Shown in pieces: positions 7,914 through 14,555 of a stretch of 64,000 bases of DNA (the stretch's first letter is position 1; every line of letters starts with the position of its first letter). Below the pieces are notes generated by a model that was given only the letters and a program-made list of their open reading frames with translations, searched no databases and was not told the origin of the DNA. The position numbers and the translations under genes were made by a program. The DNA is from Planomicrobium sp. CPCC 101110 (GTDB lineage: Bacteria > Bacillota > Bacilli > Bacillales_A > Planococcaceae), in the NCBI RefSeq assembly GCF_007859395.1, contig NZ_VOHD01000008.1:186001-250000 (forward strand), given 5' to 3'.

Positions 7914-9380
7914 TCAATCAAAATTATTCCTCCAAGCCAAATTGGACCACGACATATTTCTCCAAGCTAAATTGGACCAAGAAGTGTCCCCACCTGTTCC
8001 CTCTATACTATCTGTACTATTTGATGAAGTCGCTGCATCGACAAGAGGCGACAATTCAAATTTTTGTGCAGCGTCAGCCGGTATATTGCCTGCATTATAG
8101 AAGGCTGCCGCATCTGCTGTTACAATTCCGGCGCTGCCGGCTGGCTGTTCTTTATAATTCCTAGCCGTATTTTTCAGAACCCATTTTACCTGGTCAGGCG
8201 TCAACCTAGGATTGACTTGCAGCATCAGTGCAACAACTCCACTGACAACCGGTGCCGACATTGAGGTACCGCCCATTTTAAAATAAGTATTATCTACTAT
8301 ATTTTCAGGCCTAATACTTCGAAGTTCACCTTTTGGCATATGCGCAATCAGCTGGGAACCTGGAGCAACAAGTTCCGGCTTGTTGAACCCGTCTGCAGTG
8401 ATGCCATGGCTTGACCAGCTTTTTAAAGAATCATCACTAATGTCTTTGGTGCCTTTGTCATCGACAGCCCCCACAGTTATAACAAATGGATCGTTTGCTG
8501 GGGCATAACATGTAGAGCAAGCCGTTCCTCCCTGGTTCCCTGCTGATACGACAACCACTATCCCCGCTTTCCACAAAAGTTCAACAGCTGCGTTTGTCGC
8601 ACTTTCTTTGTAGTGTTGCTGGGTTGAGATCTGATTGGAGATATTAACCACTCTTATGTTGTATTCTTTGTGATGCTCATAAATCCACTGAAGCCCGTCT
8701 ACCAGGTTTTTTTCACCGGTTTTTCCTTCATCATCACTGATTTTCACATTGACGATATTAACACCTGGTGCAATGCCGGGATATTTGCCTTTGCTTTGAC
8801 TGCCGTCTCCGCCAATGATACTTGCAACATGAGTGCCATGCCCAAAAAAGTCAGCCATAGTACCCGCTGTTGAAAATTTGGCATTCCCTGAGATCCGCCC
8901 TTTGAAATCAGAAGCATATGGATTATCCATAACCCCGCTATCAACAACAGCCACTGTCACACCTTTTCCGGTGATTCCTTTTTCCCAAACTTTATCAGCT
9001 GCTACAGCCGAGTTATAAGCATTGGCAATCAGCTTAGGGTCTGGCGATCCGCTGGCCTTCCCATTCTTGACCACTTCTTCTTCCTGGCTGGCGAAAACTA
9101 CCCCTGGAATGGTTTCCAACAGCTTTTCTTTCTGAGGATCCAATTCGACAAGAAATGTATTGATGAATGCCCATCGATCTACAATCCGTCCTCCCAATTC
9201 CCGTATTTCTTTATCAATCCCGGAACTGCCGGCTTTCACTCCCACGATAAACTTTGCGGTTGCTTCTCCCTGAACAGAAACTCTTTTATTGTTCGCATCG
9301 ATCGGAGCTGCGGAAACGGTAAGTCCGCTTAACAAAGTAGAGGCTACCAACACACTTGATAATAGCCAATTAACTTTCAT
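7914..9380 (-). CDS. Secreted subtilisin-like serine protease (S8) with C-terminal WSNLAWRN repeats
   Basis: A 488-residue preproprotease. A signal peptide (residues 1-25, cleavage near VSA-A) is followed by an I9-type propeptide (about 40-105) and the S8 catalytic domain (about 125-430) with Asp147 in VAVVDSGV, His181 in GHGTHVASI, oxyanion Asn282 in SAGNQGG and Ser373 in GGTSMSAPVVSG. A CSTC pair (289-292) could form a disulfide. The tail carries two identical nine-residue repeats. GGAGG is placed well before the ATG. The gene is preceded by a c-di-GMP riboswitch and its terminator, so expression should follow c-di-GMP level; it heads the cluster that also makes c-di-GMP. The role is extracellular proteolysis, target unknown. 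Confidence 0.93.
   Translation of the reverse strand: MKVNWLLSSVLVASTLLSGLTVSAAPIDANNKRVSVQGEATAKFIVGVKAGSSGIDKEIRELGGRIVDRWAFINTFLVELDPQKEKLLETIPGVVFASQEEEVVKNGKASGSPDPKLIANAYNSAVAADKVWEKGITGKGVTVAVVDSGVMDNPYASDFKGRISGNAKFSTAGTMADFFGHGTHVASIIGGDGSQSKGKYPGIAPGVNIVNVKISDDEGKTGEKNLVDGLQWIYEHHKEYNIRVVNISNQISTQQHYKESATNAAVELLWKAGIVVVVSAGNQGGTACSTCYAPANDPFVITVGAVDDKGTKDISDDSLKSWSSHGITADGFNKPELVAPGSQLIAHMPKGELRSIRPENIVDNTYFKMGGTSMSAPVVSGVVALMLQVNPRLTPDQVKWVLKNTARNYKEQPAGSAGIVTADAAAFYNAGNIPADAAQKFELSPLVDAATSSNSTDSIEGTGGDTSWSNLAWRNMSWSNLAWRNNFD
7926..7982 (-). repeat. Tandem SWSNLAWRN peptide repeats at the protease C-terminus
   Basis: Residues 467-475 and 477-485 of the protease are the identical nonapeptide SWSNLAWRN separated by Met, a period of ten residues (30 bp). 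The two copies differ at a few synonymous positions in the DNA, so this is conserved at protein level rather than a fresh DNA duplication. Confidence 0.85.
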
Positions 9381-9493
9381 TAACCTTCCTCCTTCTTATA
9401 AAACAGTATGTTAGTTTTGAAAGCTTCATTTCTAACGTTGCTCCCTCCTCAATTTCCGGATTCTTTCTATCTGTTTTTCATGATGCATCCATT

Positions 9494-9524
9494 AAAAAAG
9501 GACTATTCTCATGAATAGTCCTTC
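9494..9524 (-). terminator. Riboswitch expression-platform terminator
   Basis: Perfect 11-bp stem (AAGGACTATTC / GAATAGTCCTT) with a four-base loop; on the minus strand it is followed by a run of six T. It begins a few bases after the 3' end of the c-di-GMP aptamer and ends about 110 bases before the protease start, the expected place for a transcription-control platform. Confidence 0.85.
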
Positions 9525-9527
9525 AAC

Positions 9528-9615
9528 CATTCGGTAACCCAGCCATCATAGATCGTCTTTCCAATCCTTAGATCTGTGGTTTTGCGTCCTTGCTTTTCAG
9601 CAAGTATGCCGTTTC
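9528..9615 (-). promoter_or_regulatory. Cyclic-di-GMP-I (GEMM) riboswitch aptamer
   Basis: Read on the minus strand, this leader has the GEMM-I landmarks in order: a GGCATAC segment, a stem CTTGCT closed by a GAAA tetraloop and AGCAAG, the invariant GGACGCAAA, then CTAAGG, a second stem-loop (GATC ... GATC), ATGATGG and the terminal GGGTTACCG. The GNRA tetraloop and a receptor-like strand are both present. The family binds c-di-GMP through these elements. It is located between a sigma-A promoter and an intrinsic terminator ahead of the protease gene. Whether ligand binding turns expression on or off cannot be read with certainty without folding the alternatives. Confidence 0.9.
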
Positions 9616-9671
9616 GTGTTTTAATTATTTCAAATTTAAGGAAAATTGAAACAATTAGTTAATTTATTTAT

Positions 9672-9700
9672 ATTATAGGAATCAAATTGCCTACAGTCAA
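9672..9700 (-). promoter_or_regulatory. Sigma-A promoter of the riboswitch-protease unit
   Basis: On the minus strand: TTGACT (9700-9695), exactly 17 bases, then a perfect TATAAT (9677-9672). Transcription should begin near 9665, about 50 bases before the riboswitch core. Beyond this promoter, 9701-9960 is A/T-rich and no gene is seen. Confidence 0.85.
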
Positions 9701-9974
9701 TAGAAAATATAGTTAAAAACTACTTATTCAAAATAGTCAGTTATTTTTTATTGTTTTATTATTTTTCTGCTCAAGTTTATTTACGCTGCAATATTTCGGG
9801 CTATTTTTTCAAGACGGATTTCACATTTACTTTCAAACGGTAAAAAAGAACCAATAAATACAAGTTTTTTTTCATGGTTTGCAATTCCCATTCGCCGTGA
9901 GGATATTTGTCCGTACGATATGGCGACTATGAATCGGAACTATTTGAAAGAGAGATCAAATAAAGACCCCAAAC

Positions 9975-10000
9975 TGTAACTTTTATCCGCCTATAACGTT
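9975..10000 (+). promoter_or_regulatory. Possible ECF-sigma promoter of the BsuPI lipoprotein gene
   Basis: TGTAAC, then 16 bases beginning with TTTT, then CGTT. This matches the sigma-W/sigma-X layout (TGAAAC, 16-17 bases, CGTA) in both spacing and the AAC/CGT core, 42 bases before the ATG at 10042. No sigma-A promoter is evident in the same stretch. Confidence 0.4.
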
Positions 10001-10041
10001 CTCATGATAAACAGCATCGTTAGATTCGAGGAGGATTGGCT

Positions 10042-10524
10042 ATGAAGAAAAAGGTTTGGCTTGGCGCATTGATTACCCTTTCGCTTATGCTTCTAGGGGC
10101 ATGCGGCACAGAAGATCAGGCAACAAATGAACCGCCGGCAGAAGAACCGGAAAGCACAGACGGGCCTTCAGGAGGAATATTGGCAGGAGCAGTGAACCCG
10201 GCAATTGAACAGGTAGACGAAGACACATACCGCTATACATTGAAAAACCAAACGGAACAAGTGAAAACGTTCAACTTCACGAGCGGTCAGCGGTTTGATT
10301 TTTCTTTGGCAAATAAAGACGACGAGCAAGCGTTCCTCTTCTCTTCCGTTGCTTCATTCACCCAGAATATGGGCGAAGAATCGATCAAGCAAGCTGAAGA
10401 GTTAAGCTACGAATTTGATATTCCCGAAGCGGATCTTGAACCTGGCACCTACAAACTCGAAGTCTGGCTGACGCCGGAAGAAGGGCCTGCCTTCAAAGCA
10501 GAAGCGGAGCATGTGGTGGAGTGA
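10042..10524 (+). CDS. BsuPI-domain lipoprotein (putative proteinase inhibitor fold)
   Basis: A 160-residue lipoprotein: a signal peptide ending in the lipobox LLGAC (lipidated Cys at about residue 21), an acidic linker rich in Glu and Pro (about 25-45), then a BsuPI domain (about 55-160) recognised by the run ...YTLKNQTE..KTFNFTSGQRFDF and the closing ...LEPGTYKLEVWLT strand. BsuPI is named after the B. subtilis intracellular proteinase inhibitor; many secreted relatives have no proven inhibitory role. The ATG at 10042 has GAGGAGG seven bases upstream. It is divergent from the secreted S8 protease, which makes a protective inhibitor role attractive but unproved. Confidence 0.8.
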   Translation: MKKKVWLGALITLSLMLLGACGTEDQATNEPPAEEPESTDGPSGGILAGAVNPAIEQVDEDTYRYTLKNQTEQVKTFNFTSGQRFDFSLANKDDEQAFLFSSVASFTQNMGEESIKQAEELSYEFDIPEADLEPGTYKLEVWLTPEEGPAFKAEAEHVVE

Positions 10525-10623
10525 TTCTTCCCTGGATTTAGAATTATGGAACCTCCCATTTAGAATAAGGTTAACTTCGTCGCATACCGGGAAAACATCC
10601 GTAACGCAGAAAGGATGATGAGG

Positions 10624-10830
10624 ATGAAAAGCAAAACGGCAGCAGGGCTTCTTGGAATCTTCTTAGGGGATTTTGGAGCCCATAAGTTTTACTTAGGCAA
10701 GACCAAGACCGGATTTTTGTATCTAGCTTTCTGTTGGACAGCCATCCCTGCAGTTCTCGGGTTTATCGAAGGTGTATCTTATTTGCTGCAATCTGAAGAA
10801 AAGTTCCAAGCAAAACATGGAAGATATTAG
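10624..10830 (+). CDS. Small TM2-domain membrane protein
   Basis: A 68-residue protein with two membrane segments joined by a short turn, matching the TM2 domain: AGLLGIFLGDFGAHKFYLGK (about 5-24), KTGFLYLAFCW and PAVLGFIEGVSYLL. The conserved GxxGxHxFYLG and the acidic residue in the second helix (IEG) are present. The start at 10624 is chosen because AAAGGA lies eight bases upstream; 10615 and 10618 are alternative ATGs that would overlap that site. TM2 proteins are widespread and their function in bacteria is not settled. Probably its own unit or distal to the lipoprotein gene, closed by a strong hairpin. Confidence 0.82.
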   Translation: MKSKTAAGLLGIFLGDFGAHKFYLGKTKTGFLYLAFCWTAIPAVLGFIEGVSYLLQSEEKFQAKHGRY

Positions 10831-10834
10831 ACAG

Positions 10835-10880
10835 CAAAAAACCAGGGATTCCGCACATTGCCGGCTCCCTGGTTTTTTGC
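10835..10880. terminator. Bidirectional terminator between the TM2 and DJ-1/PfpI genes
   Basis: Stem AAAAAACCAGGGA / TCCCTGGTTTTTT with an 18-base loop; A/T tracts on both sides serve the two converging genes. Confidence 0.82.
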
Positions 10881-10919
10881 ATTTATTTGGTTTGTTCAGC
10901 AAGTATTGAGCTTGCGGAT

Positions 10920-11528
10920 TCAACCACTTGTTTTCATGAATTGATGGAAACCCTGCTTGAAAAATCCGTACCATTCATCGATTTTCTCTTGAGGAGCCGC
11001 ATCCAATGCCTGCAGCATCTCTTTTCCGAACTCTAAAAACGCAGTGCCGTTCGCTGTAACCACTTTTCCGCTGCGGACTGCCTGCTGCTGAAGATAGCCT
11101 GCTTCATTGCTGTAGTTTGCACCGCCGATTTCCTTCACATCCTCCAGGAAGTTGCCGGTGTGTTCAATGTTGTTCAACAGGCCGTTTTTGCTCAAAAACA
11201 CAGTTGCATCACAAATCGCGCCAATCACCACTTCGCTCTCCATGGCCTTTTCAACGAGCTCCATGACTCGTTGGCTTTCTTCTTTTCTCCAGGAAGTCCC
11301 GCCGATCAAAACGAGGCCCCCAAATCCTTCAGGCACTTCATCGATTGCGAAATCAGGAAGGACTGTAAAGCCGCCCATTGATTTTATGGGCTCTTTGGCC
11401 AAAGATACCGTTTTCACATCAAACTCTCCAACCCCCTCCACTTCTCCCATCAACGCTGCAGCAAGAGGTGCGCCTTCCCAATCCGCATACCCGTCCAACA
11501 CAACAAATAAAATGGTCTGCATATCCAC
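10920..11528 (-). CDS. DJ-1/PfpI family protein (class I glutamine amidotransferase-like)
   Basis: A 202-residue protein of the DJ-1/PfpI superfamily: ILFVVLDGYADWEGAPL at the N-terminus places the conserved acidic residue, and VVIGAICDATVFL (about 100-112) is the nucleophile elbow with the reactive cysteine. Members act as deglycases, chaperones, proteases or amidases; the closest feel is the YdeA-like stress branch, but the exact activity is open. The GTG at 11528 and an ATG at 11522 are both possible starts behind GGGAGG. Monocistronic, convergent with the TM2 gene. Confidence 0.85.
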   Translation of the reverse strand: MDMQTILFVVLDGYADWEGAPLAAALMGEVEGVGEFDVKTVSLAKEPIKSMGGFTVLPDFAIDEVPEGFGGLVLIGGTSWRKEESQRVMELVEKAMESEVVIGAICDATVFLSKNGLLNNIEHTGNFLEDVKEIGGANYSNEAGYLQQQAVRSGKVVTANGTAFLEFGKEMLQALDAAPQEKIDEWYGFFKQGFHQFMKTSG

Positions 11529-11649
11529 TGAGCCTCCCTTGTATTTTAACTATTCGAATTTTTATGTTCCATGTATTGTAACACAGAAACAAATGTTCGG
11601 TTCACTTCAATGCAAAAAACCACACCTTTATTGTAGGATATGGCTCTGA

Positions 11650-11812
11650 TTATTCTTCTTTTTCACCGGAATCTAAATCTCGCTCGTGACTTTCTGCAAA
11701 TCCTTCATTCTTGTAGCGTTTGCGGGAACGGCCCCTCTATGCTAAAAACTGCCCGATTTACAGCTGGAACAGTTAAGACATCAAAGCCTTCAAAATTCTC
11801 TTTAAGCGTCAT
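11650..11812 (-). pseudogene. Remnant of a GyrI-like/AraC effector-binding domain
   Basis: On the minus strand an ATG-led frame (11812-11705) reads ENFEGFDVLTVPA then RAVFSIEGPFPQTLQE before a stop; this is a recognisable core of the AraC effector-binding/GyrI-like domain. A shifted frame then runs to 11650 and ends GFAESHERDLDSGEKEE. The normal middle and both ends of the domain are missing. It lies in a 470-base interval (11529-11999) that otherwise holds no gene. Confidence 0.5.
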
Positions 11813-11955
11813 GATTAGAACCGATCAGATGTCGGTTAAAATTATATTTTAGTAGAAAAGATTGAAGAAGCGCGAAAGGTCTTCATTGAATTCAACCATT
11901 TTAACGGTGAAGACGCACCCTTTGATTAGCTCGCGATAACTGTGAAGCTACAATG

Positions 11956-11999
11956 ATAAAACTCCCCAAGGACTGAGTTTGTCCTTGGAGAGTTTCTCT
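11956..11999. terminator. Bidirectional terminator at the end of the 12.0-12.3 kb gene
   Basis: Stem AACTCCCCAAGGAC / GTCCTTGGAGAGTT (with one mismatch) and a seven-base loop; the minus-strand copy is followed by TTTTATC. Confidence 0.75.
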
Positions 12000-12341
12000 T
12001 TACACCGTCTGGTTCCGCAATGGATGCGGCTGTGTAATGTCGACAGCGTATACCTTGATTCGGTTGACCATCAAATCGCGGATACCATAAATCGGCCGCT
12101 CGTTTTGCTGGACTTCATCAATATATGCGTTCACCTGTTCTTGAATGAACACGCCCACCGGTTTTGATTTATAATCGTCTTCCAAGCTCTCCGCTGAATG
12201 CTGGAATGATGTTTCAAAATACAGGTTTGACACTTCAAGAGCTTTTAACGTGTCTCCCTCCGTATGGATTCCAACCACTTTGTAATAATTTCCGTATTCA
12301 TCCCGTACCAAATCGGTTTCCTTGATGTGCTGCATACTCAT
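12000..12341 (-). CDS. Conserved hypothetical protein
   Basis: A 113-residue soluble protein without signal peptide or membrane segment. The N-terminal half reads as beta-strands (DLVRDEYGNYYKVVGI), the C-terminal half as a helix plus strands (VFIQEQVNAYIDEVQQ, LMVNRIKVYAVDI). The start at 12341 (or the ATG two codons later) follows AAAGGAG; an upstream extension in the same frame would overlap that site. I do not recognise a family. Monocistronic between two terminators. Confidence 0.7.
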   Translation of the reverse strand: MSMQHIKETDLVRDEYGNYYKVVGIHTEGDTLKALEVSNLYFETSFQHSAESLEDDYKSKPVGVFIQEQVNAYIDEVQQNERPIYGIRDLMVNRIKVYAVDITQPHPLRNQTV

Positions 12342-12404
12342 GCATTTCCATCTCCTTTCCAGAATCACGTTAAGATAAATTATGTACCATCTTCTTTTAT
12401 ATAC

Positions 12405-12455
12405 ACAAAAAAAGAAGGCCGCAAACCGATTTCAACAGACTGGCCTTCGGCCTCA
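12405..12455 (-). terminator. Possible terminator for the 12.5-13.3 kb gene
   Basis: GAAGGCC and GGCCTTC pair across 21 bases; the minus-strand reading runs into TTCTTTTTTT. The loop is long, so confidence is modest. Confidence 0.45.
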
Positions 12456-12528
12456 TCAGACATTGGATTGCCCAATCACAGCGATTTTCCCTCAGAATCA
12501 ACAAAAAGACAGGCGGCGTTTACAACAC

Positions 12529-13323
12529 TCACCTGTCTCCTTTATACACATAGTTTTGAGAAAAATCATCCGTCCACCCCTTTCTTTGCTTTGCAGCAGA
12601 ATTGCTCCAAGAATGGAGGTGACCGGCATATAGCACGTTTAGTTTTTCAACTTCTTTGTTAGACCGAGCAACGCCTGTATTGATTCGTTCGATCGTTTTA
12701 TTTATTTCTAGGGAAGTTGCCATGCCTTTTCCTGATTCCAAGGCTGTCATCGCGTGCCGGGTTGCCTGGATCCGATAGCGGATTGCTGAATCCCCTGAAA
12801 ACATAAATTCTTCTTGAAACCGCGGCATTTTTCCGGAACTATCGTACATGGAGAATTTGAGAAATCGCCGAAGTTCTTCATATTCTACTGCCAAAGCTTT
12901 CATGTTCCTGACATCTTCCGAAGTGAGGTCATCCTCTTTTGTCCATACGGCTACCCAATAAACGTCCCACAGGCGATTGAAATCTCGCATGAAATAACCG
13001 ATGGCCGAGTCCGTATGGATACCGGCGTGAGCAAGTTCCAATTGCAGTCCTGAAGTCATACCGATCCTTGACTTCATTCTTTTTGCAGAAATTGCAAATT
13101 CATTTTCTTTCTCAATCCGAACCGGTGTTTCTGAGCCTGGTTCACTAGGAATATGATCTCCCGTATTCTTCAGCAGACCCGCTTCTTGCACATATGCTTC
13201 CGAAGGTCCTGGATCAGGATTTTGCAGCGGCGTTTTCACGCTGCCTTCATCGAGCGCCAGTGTACTAAAGATCATAAAGATGAAAAGATACCGTTTGTCC
13301 GCCCCCTTTTGATCGGCTGGCAT
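12529..13323 (-). CDS. Exported or membrane-anchored protein of unknown function
   Basis: A 264-residue protein. A short hydrophobic stretch after a basic N-terminus (KRYLFIFMIFSTLAL, residues 11-25) could be a signal peptide or anchor; residues 28-75 are a Pro/Glu/Ser-rich linker; residues about 80-250 are helical and charged, with no motif I recognise. The ATG follows an A/G-rich site (AGAAGGGGG). The coding sequence contains no obvious frameshift. Immediately upstream on the same strand lie traces of a broken small lipoprotein. Function unknown. Confidence 0.65.
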   Translation of the reverse strand: MPADQKGADKRYLFIFMIFSTLALDEGSVKTPLQNPDPGPSEAYVQEAGLLKNTGDHIPSEPGSETPVRIEKENEFAISAKRMKSRIGMTSGLQLELAHAGIHTDSAIGYFMRDFNRLWDVYWVAVWTKEDDLTSEDVRNMKALAVEYEELRRFLKFSMYDSSGKMPRFQEEFMFSGDSAIRYRIQATRHAMTALESGKGMATSLEINKTIERINTGVARSNKEVEKLNVLYAGHLHSWSNSAAKQRKGWTDDFSQNYVYKGDR

Positions 13324-13373
13324 GACAACCCCCTTCTTCCCTATTGTTTCTTCTTGATGGATACAAAAATGCC

Positions 13374-13498
13374 TTAATTTTCCAGCTTACCGTTCCAGTT
13401 CACGTTGATTGTTTTGTCATTCAACTCTTTGGAACATGCAGTGAGAAAACCATTGGTATAGCGCCGGCAAGATAAGGTGAATCGAAAATGTTAGGCAA
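13374..13498 (-). pseudogene. Possible frameshifted small lipoprotein remnant
   Basis: A TTG-led frame (13498) gives a hydrophobic run (YLAGAIPMVFSL); shifting frame once near 13430 continues as LTACSKELNDKTINVNWNG and stops at 13374. Joined, this would be a tiny lipoprotein with a lipobox LTAC. The ribosome site (GGAAGGAG) is 12 bases from the TTG, and the protein is only about 40 residues, so this may be chance. The remainder of 13324-13920 is A/T-rich and holds no gene that I can see. Confidence 0.25.
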
Positions 13499-13920
13499 TT
13501 GATATGTCGGCTCCTTCCTTTTGATCATGTATGTACTCTGCAGGTTAACCGGTATATGCAATATGACACCCCCATTATATTCCGATTGAGGCGGATAAAC
13601 AATGAAAGAAATAACATTTTTCTATTCATAATTATTATAAATGATAAATATTTGATTGTTAATCGAGGAATAAATAACTTTACTGGGTATTTAAGCATGA
13701 TAATTATTCACTTTGTTATAGCTATAACGAAAGTTTAAGAATCAATTTCCTTTTCCATTCCATTGGCTGGAAAATATGAGTCCGTAAAGATTCATTTTAG
13801 CGGTTTCAGATAAAATACGCTTCTTTGTGAGAGAGCTAAATAAGAAAGGGCTCCTGTTCCTCTCTTCTGTTTATAAAATTCAAATAGAGGAAAAAGAACC
13901 GATAAAGGAGGCGGTTCATC

Positions 13921-14427
13921 GTGCAATTAGAACCCATATCCGACCATTTGCAGGAAGGGCTGAAAATTCTGTTTGTCGGCTTTAATCCCAGCATCCGTTC
14001 TTCTGAAACAGGCTTCCATTACGCCAATCCCAACAACCGCTTCTGGAAGATCCTATTTGAAGCGGGACTGACTCCCCGGAAGTTTTTGCCTCAGGAAAAC
14101 CGTGGGCTGCTTGCGCTCGGTTACGGGCTGACGAACATCGTTTCCCGGCCTACGAAAGAAGCAGCGGAAATTTCCAAAGCTGAATATGTGGAAGGAGCCG
14201 CCCTTCTCGAGCAGAAAATAAAACAATACCGTCCGAAAGTCGTTTGTTTTGTCGGCAAAGGCGTCTACCAGGAATTCAGCAAAAAACGCTCCATCCAATG
14301 GGGTGTGCAGGAAGAACCGGTCATTCCGGGAATTGTCGAGTACGTGGCTCCATCATCAAGCGGGTTAGTGCGGATGAAGCAACAGGACATCGTCGAAATT
14401 TACAAAGGGCTCCATAACTTTGTATGA
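13921..14427 (+). CDS. mug: Mismatch-specific thymine/uracil-DNA glycosylase
   Basis: A 168-residue protein of the TDG/Mug branch of the uracil-DNA glycosylase fold. The active-site loop GFNPSIRSSETGFHYANPNNRFWKIL (residues about 20-45, quoted only as landmarks GFNPS and NNRFW) and the minor-groove loop APSSSGLVR near 141-149 are intact. The enzyme removes uracil or thymine from G:U and G:T mismatches in base excision repair; cytoplasmic. The GTG start is supported by AAAGGAGG at the right distance. Length fits the family (about 165-170). Monocistronic. Confidence 0.9.
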   Translation: MQLEPISDHLQEGLKILFVGFNPSIRSSETGFHYANPNNRFWKILFEAGLTPRKFLPQENRGLLALGYGLTNIVSRPTKEAAEISKAEYVEGAALLEQKIKQYRPKVVCFVGKGVYQEFSKKRSIQWGVQEEPVIPGIVEYVAPSSSGLVRMKQQDIVEIYKGLHNFV

Positions 14428-14449
14428 TATCGTACTGAACCATACTAAA

Positions 14450-14486
14450 CACCGCCATCAGTCATCCTATCTGATGGCGGTTTCTT
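14450..14486 (+). terminator. Terminator after mug
   Basis: Perfect 11-bp stem ACCGCCATCAG / CTGATGGCGGT followed by TTCTTCTTT. Confidence 0.88.
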
Positions 14487-14555
14487 CTTTGGACGCCAAG
14501 CGGATAGTCCACAAAAAGTTCAGCAAGCAGCTCCTTTTATTGGGCATCATAGGGC

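Noticed and set aside
11529..11640. A second gene in the interval after the DJ-1/PfpI gene
   Set aside because: The plus-strand frames here have no ribosome site and overlap the decayed regulator fragment.
13500..13920. Sigma-B promoter around the GGGTAT near 13684
   Set aside because: No GTTTAA-like element lies at the required 12-15 base distance; the region is simply A/T-rich.
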